Of a stretch of DNA of 64,000 bases, positions 26,359 to 32,712 are shown piece after piece (the stretch's first letter is position 1; every line of letters begins with the position of its first letter). The position numbers and the translations under genes are program-made. This DNA comes from RYN-133 sp963754285 (lineage in GTDB: Bacteria; Actinomycetota; Actinomycetes; Mycobacteriales; Jatrophihabitantaceae), in NCBI GenBank assembly GCA_963754285.1, contig CAVWFN010000020.1, positions 1 through 64,000 on the forward strand, written 5' to 3'. The notes below the pieces were generated by a model that was not told where the DNA came from, made no database searches, and saw only the letters and a program-made list of their open reading frames with translations.

Positions 26359-26832
26359 TCACAGGTCGGCGAGCTTGCGGAAATCCCAGCTGCTGATCTT
26401 GGCCGGTGTGACACGCAACCACGCGTGGCGTCCGTCGTGGAACAGATCGTCGGTGTCGAAATACTTCTTGGCGAACTCGGACTCGATCGGCGCAAGCTCG
26501 GCATGCGCCTGTCCGGTGCGCGGCACCTCGGCCACCACCTCGACCGTGCCGGTGATCTCGACACCGCGCAGGTCGAGGTACTCGTGGCCGGCGTCGACGA
26601 CGATGCCGATGCGCGGGTCGCGTTGCAGGTCGGCCCACCGCTGGCTGCGCGTGATCGAGTAGAGCCAGAGCGACCCGTTGCGCCACAGGAACCACAGCGG
26701 CGTGGCGTGCGGCCCGTCCGTGCCGAGGGTCGCGACGCGGCAGGTGCGTTCGGCGGTGAGAAATTCGTCGCGTTCGGCATCGCTCATGGCGATGCGGCGG
26801 CCGCGGCGCTGAGGGCGTAGATCGTCGGTCAC
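26359..26832 (-). CDS. PPOX-class FMN/F420-binding protein
   Basis: A 157-residue split-barrel protein: MSDAERDEFLTAERTCRVATLGTDGPHATPLWFLWRNGSLWLYS is the family opening. RSQRWADLQRDPRIGIVVDAG and LRGVEITGTVEVVAE complete the flavin-binding barrel. The C-terminal AWLRVTPAKISSWDFRKL is typical of actinobacterial members, some of which use F420. Convergent with the MDMPI gene (13 bp between stops). Substrate unknown. Confidence 0.85.
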   Translation of the reverse strand: MTDDLRPQRRGRRIAMSDAERDEFLTAERTCRVATLGTDGPHATPLWFLWRNGSLWLYSITRSQRWADLQRDPRIGIVVDAGHEYLDLRGVEITGTVEVVAEVPRTGQAHAELAPIESEFAKKYFDTDDLFHDGRHAWLRVTPAKISSWDFRKLADL

Positions 26833-26872
26833 AACTGTGTGCCTACCAGAGCGTGCCTAACTCACGACGCGC

Positions 26873-26910
26873 CACGGCCCCGCAGTGACCGTGGTCGCTG
26901 CGGGGCCGTG
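26873..26910 (-). terminator. Strong hairpin after csbD
   Basis: CACGGCCCCGCAG and CTGCGGGGCCGTG form a perfect 13-bp stem with a 12-base loop, 17 bases beyond the csbD-like stop. No U-tract follows, as is common for actinobacterial terminators. It insulates csbD from the downstream PPOX gene on the same strand. Confidence 0.7.
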
Positions 26911-26927
26911 AAAGCTGCTGGGGTCGC

Positions 26928-27101
26928 TCAGCGCTTGAAGGCGTCCTTCACCTTTTCGCCTGCGCCCTTGACGTCGGCCTTCGCCTGGTCCTTGCGGCCT
27001 TCGTTCTCGGTGCTCTTGTCACCGGTCACCTTGCCGAGGGCTTCCTTGGCCTTGCCGCCGACTTCTTCGATCTTGTTGCTGGCCTTGTCGTTCGCGCTCA
27101 C
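26928..27101 (-). CDS. CsbD-family small stress protein
   Basis: A 57-residue hydrophilic, charged protein missed easily because of its size: it starts (GTG) SANDKASNKIEEVGGKAKE and continues ALGKVTGDKSTENEGRKDQA, ending GAGEKVKDAFKR. This is the CsbD/YjbJ pattern, a general-stress protein of unknown action, controlled by sigma-B-like factors in Gram-positive bacteria. A GAGAGGA lies about 10 bases before the GTG. Followed by a strong hairpin. No promoter of an alternative sigma factor could be fixed with confidence. Confidence 0.88.
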   Translation of the reverse strand: MSANDKASNKIEEVGGKAKEALGKVTGDKSTENEGRKDQAKADVKGAGEKVKDAFKR

Positions 27102-27188
27102 GGAAATCGCGTCCTCTCACGTGTCGTCTACGACGTTTGTCTCGTCGGACCTCAATTGAGTACCCATGAGTAGCTTGCGGCTAAACGT

Positions 27189-28040
27189 TCAGGCCAGCCT
27201 CGTGATGGATACCTCAACGTCGAGATCGGTCGTGACCGGCGTGCCGGCGACGATGCCCTTGATCGGCGGCACGTCGTTGTAGTCGCGTCCCGTGCCGACC
27301 TGCACGTGCCGCTCGGCGACCTCGGCCAGGTTGGTCGGGTCGTTGCCGGCCCATTCGCCGAGCCACCACTCGACCCACGCGTGGCTCTCGGCGATCACCT
27401 CCGCGCCGATCTCGGGTTCCGAGCTGGGATGCAGGTACCCGGACACGTACCGGGCCGGGATGCCCACATGGCGCAGCGCGCCGACGACCAGGTGCGCGTA
27501 GTCCTGGCAGACGCCGCTGCGCGAATCCCAGGCGTCGGCGCCGGGCGTGTAGACACCGGTCGAGCCCGGCAGGTAGGTCATCGTGTCGTGCACCGCTTCG
27601 GCGATCGTCTGTGCCGTGCCCGCCGGATCGTTGTCGGCGGCGATCGAGTCGGCCAGGTCGGCGAGCTCGGTCGGCGGCGCTGTTGCCCGGGCGGTCTGCA
27701 GATACTCGTCGAAGCGGTCGGTGATCTGCGCGGATCGCAGATCGTCCCAGCCGACCGGTTCCGCGGCGATGGCGCGCCGGGTGCGGTCGACCTCGACGAG
27801 GCTGGTGACCTCGACGACCAGCTCGCGGTGCGGCGAGTGCGCCTCGAACACCCGCACCGACGTCCCCCAGTAGTCGATGTAGCGGTAGTGCCAGCTCGAC
27901 TGGTCGACGCGCAGCACCGACTCCATCGGGATCTGCCAGGGCGAGGCCGCCGGCGTCTGCCGTACCTCGTTGAACGACGAGGTGACCGGCTGGTCGTAGC
28001 TGTAGGCCGACGTGTGGTTGATGCGGTATCGCGAGGGCAT
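27189..28040 (-). CDS. Transglutaminase-like cysteine protease/amidase
   Basis: A 283-residue protein with an N-terminal beta domain (YRINHTSAYSYDQPVTSSFNEVRQTP) and a transglutaminase-fold core. The catalytic Cys lies in SRSGVCQDYAHLVVGALRHVGIPARYVSGY, the His in SHAWVEWWLGEW and the Asp in GNDPTN. Such proteins occur with alpha-E and circularly permuted ATP-grasp partners in a predicted peptide-ligation or peptide-tag system. The ATG at 28040 overlaps the alpha-E stop (ATGA), so it is the last gene of that operon. It may cleave what the ligase makes; this is inference from the family. Confidence 0.9.
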   Translation of the reverse strand: MPSRYRINHTSAYSYDQPVTSSFNEVRQTPAASPWQIPMESVLRVDQSSWHYRYIDYWGTSVRVFEAHSPHRELVVEVTSLVEVDRTRRAIAAEPVGWDDLRSAQITDRFDEYLQTARATAPPTELADLADSIAADNDPAGTAQTIAEAVHDTMTYLPGSTGVYTPGADAWDSRSGVCQDYAHLVVGALRHVGIPARYVSGYLHPSSEPEIGAEVIAESHAWVEWWLGEWAGNDPTNLAEVAERHVQVGTGRDYNDVPPIKGIVAGTPVTTDLDVEVSITRLA

Positions 28041-28969
28041 CAGCTGGCCTTCCACGCCGTGACGACGCCGCGCGGGAAGTAGCGCCGGGCGATCGCGTCG
28101 CTGGCCACCGAGCAGGCGCTCTGCACCCGCTCCATGACGTGATAAACGTCCTCGAACAGTTCCGCCGTCGGGGCGAACTCGAGCTCGGACCGGATCATGC
28201 CCAGCACGCGGTGTGCCTCGCCGCCGCGACCACCGGTCGTCCCGCCGTGCAACGACACCAAGGTGTCCAGGCAGTACTCGGCCCGCACGAGCGCCCGCAT
28301 CACCGAACGCGGGAACAGCGGGTCGAGCAGCAGGAACTCGACCGAGCGCCGGTCGTCGACGACGCCGTTCGCGCTGCGCAGGAACGCCTGATACGCGCCG
28401 CAGCTCTGCAACAGCGTGATCCAGGACGGGCCGGCATCACCGGCCAGGGCTCGTGCGGCGACCAGGCGTGCGGTCATGTCGGCACGCTCGATCGAGCGGC
28501 CGAGCACGAGGAAGTGATAGGCCTCGTCGCGCGACAGCGTGGCGTCCGCCGTGCCGTGGAAGGCCGCCGCGCGCTCGCGCGTCCAAGTGAAGAAGGCATG
28601 CGGATGCGCCCGGCGTTCGCTTCGCGATGCCTCGAGAAAGGTGACGTTGATGCTCTCCCACAGTTCGGTCGAGACGACCTCCCGGCTGCGCCGGGAGTTC
28701 TCGCGGGCCGCGGCGAGTGCGCCGAGCACCGAGCCCGGCGACGTGCCGTCCCAGGCGAGCAGTTCGAGCAGGCCGGCACTGTTCGTCTGCTCGCTGTCGA
28801 CGTTGTCCTGACCCATGGCCGAAAGCAGCGACGAGCAGACGATGTCCTCGGGCGCCCAGGGATCGTCCAGCAGCAGCGCGAGGTGGACGTCGAGGATGCG
28901 GCTGGTGTCCTCGGCGCGTTCGACGTAGCGCCCGATCCAGTACAGCGACTCCGCCAGGCGGCTCAGCAC
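28040..28969 (-). CDS. Alpha-E domain protein (DUF403)
   Basis: A 309-residue all-helical protein: MLSRLAESLYWIGRYVERAEDTSRILDVHLALLLD is the family start. Repeated helical motifs include ENSRRSREVVSTELWESIN, HFLVLGRSIERADMTARLV and LLLDPLFPRSVMRALVRAEYCLDTL. The function is not known; it is nearly always encoded between a circularly permuted ATP-grasp and a transglutaminase. I chose GTG 28969, which overlaps the ATP-grasp stop (GTGCTGA), over a longer frame that would extend through its polyglutamine-coding end. Confidence 0.9.
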   Translation of the reverse strand: MLSRLAESLYWIGRYVERAEDTSRILDVHLALLLDDPWAPEDIVCSSLLSAMGQDNVDSEQTNSAGLLELLAWDGTSPGSVLGALAAARENSRRSREVVSTELWESINVTFLEASRSERRAHPHAFFTWTRERAAAFHGTADATLSRDEAYHFLVLGRSIERADMTARLVAARALAGDAGPSWITLLQSCGAYQAFLRSANGVVDDRRSVEFLLLDPLFPRSVMRALVRAEYCLDTLVSLHGGTTGGRGGEAHRVLGMIRSELEFAPTAELFEDVYHVMERVQSACSVASDAIARRYFPRGVVTAWKAS

Positions 28970-30531
28970 GATGCGTCCAGTTGCTGCTGCTGTTGCTGTT
29001 GTTGCTGTTGGATCTCCTGGTCGCGGAACTCGTCCGGACGTGGGAGCGGGTGCGCCGTCGAGGGTTCGACGCTGTGATTGACGCGCGGGGCGCGGCGCTC
29101 GCCCGCGAGCACCCAGGTGTCCTTCGAGCCGCCGCCCTGGCTGGAGTTGACGACCAGTGACCCGGCAGGCAGCGCGACCCGGGTCAGGCCGCCCGGCAGC
29201 ACCCACACGTCGTTGCCGTCGTTGACCGCGAACGGACGCAGGTCGACGTGGCGCGGCGCGATCGTGTCACCGATCATCGTCGGCACCGTCGAGAGCTGAA
29301 CAACCGGCTGCGCGATCCAGCCACGCGGGTCGGCGAGCAGGCGGATGCGCAGGGCATCGAGCTCAGGACGAGTGGCCTGCGGGCCGATCACCAGTCCCTT
29401 GCCGCCTGCACCGTCGACCGGCTTGACGACGAGTTCGGCGAGGCGGTCGAGCACCTCTTCGAGCGCGCCGGGCTCCTCGAGACGCCACGTGTCGACGTTG
29501 CGCAGCACCGGCTCTTCGGACAGGTAGTAACGCACGAGGTCGGGCAGGTAGGTGTAGATCAACTTGTCGTCGGCGACGCCGTTGCCCACTGCATTGGCGA
29601 TCGTGACGTTGCCGGCGCGCGCGGCCGTCAGCAGCCCGGGACAGCCGAGCGCCGAGTCGGCGCGAAACTGCACCGGGTCGAGGAACTCGTCGTCCACGCG
29701 TCGATAGATCACGTCGACGCGCCGTTCGCCGGAGGTGTCGCGCATACGCACCACTCCCCCGGCGCTGACGAGGTCACGTCCCTCGACGAGTTCGACGCCC
29801 ATCGCCCTCGCGAGCCACGCGTGCTCGAAGTAGGCGCTGTTGTAGACGCCGGGCGTGAGCACGACGACGCAGGGATCAGTGACGCCGCTCGGTGCGGCGG
29901 CACGCAGCGCGGCCAGCAGGCGCTGCGGGTAATGGCTGACCGGACGCAACCGCACCTTGCTCAGCACGTCGGCCCACTGCTGCCGCATCGCGCTGCGGTT
30001 CGCGAGCACGTAGCTGACGCCGGACGGGACGCGCACGTTGTCCTCGAGGACGCGGAACTCGCCCTGTTCGTCGCGGATCAGGTCGATGCCGCTGACATGC
30101 ACGCGCACGCCGTTGGCCGGTTCGATGCCGTACGCCTCGCGGTGGAAGTTCTTGGACGTACTGATGATCTTGTTCGGCAGCACACCATCGGCGACCGCGC
30201 GGCAGTGGCCGCTGTACACGTCGGACAGGAACGCTTCCAGCGCCTTGACCCGCTGCCGCACACCGCGGTCGATCGTCTGCCAACTCGCGTCATCGATGAC
30301 CCGGGGCACGATGTCGAGCGGGAAGGGCCGCTCCTCGCCGCCGACGTCGAACGTGACGCCCTGGTTCAGGTAGGCCCGTGCCAGCGAGTCGACGCCGGCG
30401 CGAAGCTCCTGGCTCCCGCTCTTCTGGATCGATTCGTAGAGCGCCTGATAGCTCGGCCGCGACGAACCCGCGCCGTCGATCATCTCGTCCCACGCCGAGC
30501 CCAGCCGGTAGTCGTCGAACAAGTCGGCCAT
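28963..30531 (-). CDS. Circularly permuted ATP-grasp protein with C-terminal polyglutamine tail
   Basis: A 522-residue DUF404/DUF407 type ATP-grasp enzyme, predicted to form amide bonds using ATP. Motifs seen: WDEMIDGAGSSRPSYQALYESI, EAYGIEPANGVRVHVSGIDLIRDEQGEFRVLEDNVRVPSGVSYV, VKPVDGAGGKGLVIGPQ and RHVDLRPFAVNDG, ending in TRVALPAGSLVVNSSQGGGSKDTWVL. The last 17 residues are EI, ten Gln and LDASC; the Gln codons are mixed CAA/CAG. The family does not normally end in polyGln. First gene of the ATP-grasp/alpha-E/transglutaminase operon. A TATACA hexamer at 30,565-30,570 (minus strand) may be part of its promoter. Confidence 0.9.
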   Translation of the reverse strand: MADLFDDYRLGSAWDEMIDGAGSSRPSYQALYESIQKSGSQELRAGVDSLARAYLNQGVTFDVGGEERPFPLDIVPRVIDDASWQTIDRGVRQRVKALEAFLSDVYSGHCRAVADGVLPNKIISTSKNFHREAYGIEPANGVRVHVSGIDLIRDEQGEFRVLEDNVRVPSGVSYVLANRSAMRQQWADVLSKVRLRPVSHYPQRLLAALRAAAPSGVTDPCVVVLTPGVYNSAYFEHAWLARAMGVELVEGRDLVSAGGVVRMRDTSGERRVDVIYRRVDDEFLDPVQFRADSALGCPGLLTAARAGNVTIANAVGNGVADDKLIYTYLPDLVRYYLSEEPVLRNVDTWRLEEPGALEEVLDRLAELVVKPVDGAGGKGLVIGPQATRPELDALRIRLLADPRGWIAQPVVQLSTVPTMIGDTIAPRHVDLRPFAVNDGNDVWVLPGGLTRVALPAGSLVVNSSQGGGSKDTWVLAGERRAPRVNHSVEPSTAHPLPRPDEFRDQEIQQQQQQQQQQLDASC

Positions 30532-30689
30532 CCTCGGATCGTATGGCGAGCGTGTTTCGGCACTGTATAGGGGCGATCGCGCGGCCGTGCCGTCTACTGC
30601 CGACCTTCAGGGCATGGCGCGACGCAATCCGAGCGCACGACGACACAGACCAGCACCGATCCGAGCCTGAACGGCAGGTGCCTCGCAGA

Positions 30690-30875
30690 TCAGCTCGCGT
30701 GCGACGTGGAGGTCGCACTCCTCGCCTCGAACCCGGCACGGATATAAGCCCACTGCTCGAGGCGTTGCGCCTGTCGCACCTGTTCGGTGGGCCGGGCATT
30801 CGCCAGCGCGCGCCCGGAATCAAGACCCAGCGAGCGAAGTGGCCACGACGCGACCCGTCGCATCTCATCAAGCAT
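30690..30875 (-). CDS. Hypothetical 61-residue protein
   Basis: A short frame, MLDEMRRVASWPLRSLGLDS then GRALANARPTEQVRQAQRLEQWAYIRAG. It has a GGGGGA 7 bases before ATG 30875 and an amphipathic helical middle. No family is recognised. Support is limited to the ribosome-binding site and the otherwise empty gap; it could be chance in GC-rich DNA. Confidence 0.3.
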   Translation of the reverse strand: MLDEMRRVASWPLRSLGLDSGRALANARPTEQVRQAQRLEQWAYIRAGFEARSATSTSHAS

Positions 30876-30934
30876 CGTCGTTCCCCCGATCGCCACCGAG
30901 CTTCGTCATCTCAGACTGTCGCAGGTTCGACTCC

Positions 30935-30961
30935 GTATGTCTATCTTTTCGCTAGACATAC
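30935..30961. promoter_or_regulatory. Perfect inverted repeat GTATGTCTA...TAGACATAC
   Basis: GTATGTCTA (30935-30943) and TAGACATAC (30953-30961) pair perfectly around a 9-base spacer TCTTTTCGC. The AT content and dyad form suggest a regulator-binding site, upstream of the small minus-strand frame and the ATP-grasp operon. As RNA it would be only a weak hairpin. Confidence 0.4.
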
Positions 30962-31035
30962 AAGAACTGCCGATCTGACACAGCACGAGAATCGGCAACT
31001 GCGGAACCGAATTCTCGCGGCTTCCGCGCGCAGGC

Positions 31036-31611
31036 TCACTGCCCGAGCCGACCGTCGATCCGCTCGCGCAACAGATCCACGTGACCCATGTGCCGCGCGT
31101 ACTCGCCGATCATGCCGACGAGCACCTCGCGCAGCGAGATCAGACCGCCGCCGCTGCCGTGCTGGTTCGATCCGTCGTCGGCCGTCATGTCGAGGGACGG
31201 TGCGGCAGCGACGAACTGGACGGAGAACTCGACTTCAGCGCGCCATGCCGCCCAGGCTTCGGCGACGACGGCCGGATCGGCGACTGCGCCGTTGAAGTCA
31301 CCGTCGCGGTCGGCCTCGGACGTGAACAGCCTCGGCACGTCCTCGCCGGCCATGAGCCGCCGGAACGTTCCCCGCTCGACCTCGGCGAGATGGCGCACCA
31401 GCCCGAGCAACGACATCGTCGAGGGCTCGACCGCCCGGCGCGCCATGGCGTCGGCGTCGAGTCCGGCGCATTTCATTTCCAGCGTGAGCCGTTCCCGGCG
31501 CAGCGCCTCGACCAACGTCGTGCGCTCGTCGCCGAGTCGCGGACCGTGCTCGCGCGGGTCGTCATCGGACGGCCGACCGTCTGCGGTGAACATGTCCGCC
31601 CGTCGCGGCAT
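31036..31611 (-). CDS. DinB-family protein (DUF664)
   Basis: A 191-residue four-helix-bundle protein with the DinB metal-binding pattern: LLGLVRHLAEVERGTFRRLMAGED (first His) and LREVLVGMIGEYARHMGHVDLLRERIDG (two His). The opening ERTTLVEALRRERLTLEMKCAGLD matches actinobacterial DUF664. Members act as thiol-dependent transferases or have no known activity; in mycothiol-making hosts, mycothiol is the likely co-substrate. It lies 3 bp downstream of dapC on the same strand. Confidence 0.88.
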   Translation of the reverse strand: MPRRADMFTADGRPSDDDPREHGPRLGDERTTLVEALRRERLTLEMKCAGLDADAMARRAVEPSTMSLLGLVRHLAEVERGTFRRLMAGEDVPRLFTSEADRDGDFNGAVADPAVVAEAWAAWRAEVEFSVQFVAAAPSLDMTADDGSNQHGSGGGLISLREVLVGMIGEYARHMGHVDLLRERIDGRLGQ

Positions 31612-31614
31612 CGG

Positions 31615-32712
31615 CTACAAACCTGCCCGACTCGCCACGAGCGCGATCCGCTCGTCGGGTTGCACCGCGGCCACGCGGAAGTACCCGGCCGACACGTGGC
31701 CGTAGAACTCGCCGGGTGAGACGACGATGCCCACCTTCTCGGCGAGGTCGCGCGCAGCTGCCCACGCGTCGTCCCCCGGCGCGGGCACCCACAGGTAGAA
31801 CGCACCACGCGGCAGCTGCGCCTCGTAGCCGACGCGGGCCAGCAGCCGCGCCAATACACTGAGCCGTCGCTGGTAACGCTCCCGCTGCACCTCGACGTGC
31901 GCGTCGTCGCCGAGCGCGACGATCGCGGCGGCCTGCACCGGGCCGGGCGGCATGAGCCCGGCGTGCTTGCGCACCTCGCGCAGGTAGTGCACCAACTCGG
32001 CGTCGCCGGAGTAGCTGCCGATCCGCGCGCCGGCGAAGTTGTCGCGCTTCGACAGGCTGTGCACGGCGAGCACGCCCGCGGTGCCCGACGACAGGATCGT
32101 GCGCGGTGGCCCGTCCCAGGTGAACTCGGCGTAGCACTCGTCCGAGAGCACCGGCACGCCCCGCTCGCGACCCCACTGTGCTGCGGCGTCGAGGTCGTGC
32201 AAGTCGCCGGACGGGTTGGCCGGCGAGTTCACCCAGATGCACAGCGCACGGGCCGCGTCCTCGTCGGAGATGTCGGCGAGCTCGGTGTAGGCCACCGCGC
32301 GACACCCGGCGAGTGTCGCGCCCATCTCGTAGGTCGGGTAGCTGATCGCCGGATACAGCACCGTGTCGCGGTCGGGCGTTCGTAGTTTCAGGTACTGCGG
32401 TGTCGACGCGACGAACTCCTTGCTCCCGACGACCGCGGCGACCTCGGCCGCGGGATCGACGCTCGCGCCGAGCCGGCGATGAATCCACTCGGCCACCGCC
32501 GCGCGATAGCCGGCCGTCCCGATCGACGGCGGGTAGCCACGCGCGGTGTCACCGACCGACAACGCCTCGAGCACGGCGGCCGGCGGCGGATCGCACGGCG
32601 TGCCGATGGACAGATCCACCGCGCCGCCGTCGTGCTTGCCGGCGAGCGCGCTGATCTCGTCGAGCCGGTCGTACGGATACGGCGGCGGGACGAAGCCCTC
32701 GGGTGAAGTCAT
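31615..32712 (-). CDS. dapC: Succinyldiaminopimelate transaminase
   Basis: A 365-residue PLP-dependent fold-type I aminotransferase assigned to lysine and meso-diaminopimelate synthesis. MTSPEGFVPPPYPYDRLDEISALAGKHDGGAVDLSIGTPCDPPP is the actinobacterial DapC opening. YPAISYPTYEMGA and NSPANPSGDLHDLD line the PLP site, SLSKRDNFAGARIG holds the Schiff-base Lys, and the C-terminal GYFRVAAVQPDERIALV contacts substrate. The ATG at 32712 overlaps the upstream oxidase stop by ATGA. The companion dapD and dapE lie at 49-51 kb, and a second DapC-like enzyme is at 62.4 kb. Confidence 0.88.
   Translation of the reverse strand: MTSPEGFVPPPYPYDRLDEISALAGKHDGGAVDLSIGTPCDPPPAAVLEALSVGDTARGYPPSIGTAGYRAAVAEWIHRRLGASVDPAAEVAAVVGSKEFVASTPQYLKLRTPDRDTVLYPAISYPTYEMGATLAGCRAVAYTELADISDEDAARALCIWVNSPANPSGDLHDLDAAAQWGRERGVPVLSDECYAEFTWDGPPRTILSSGTAGVLAVHSLSKRDNFAGARIGSYSGDAELVHYLREVRKHAGLMPPGPVQAAAIVALGDDAHVEVQRERYQRRLSVLARLLARVGYEAQLPRGAFYLWVPAPGDDAWAAARDLAEKVGIVVSPGEFYGHVSAGYFRVAAVQPDERIALVASRAGL

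Larger units (their letters stand above)
30532..31035. other. 504-bp gap with little recognisable coding sequence
   Basis: The gap separates two minus-strand genes. It holds one weak small reading frame (30690-30875), a 9-bp perfect inverted repeat (30935-30961) and AT-richer DNA around 30,890-31,010. I see no RNA gene. A tRNA T-loop-like GGTTCGACTCC at 30,923-30,933 has no matching stem. Confidence 0.5.

Noticed and set aside
30915..30961. tRNA-like T-loop GGTTCGACTCC
   Set aside because: The flanking bases do not form the five-pair T stem, and no acceptor, D or anticodon arms can be folded nearby.
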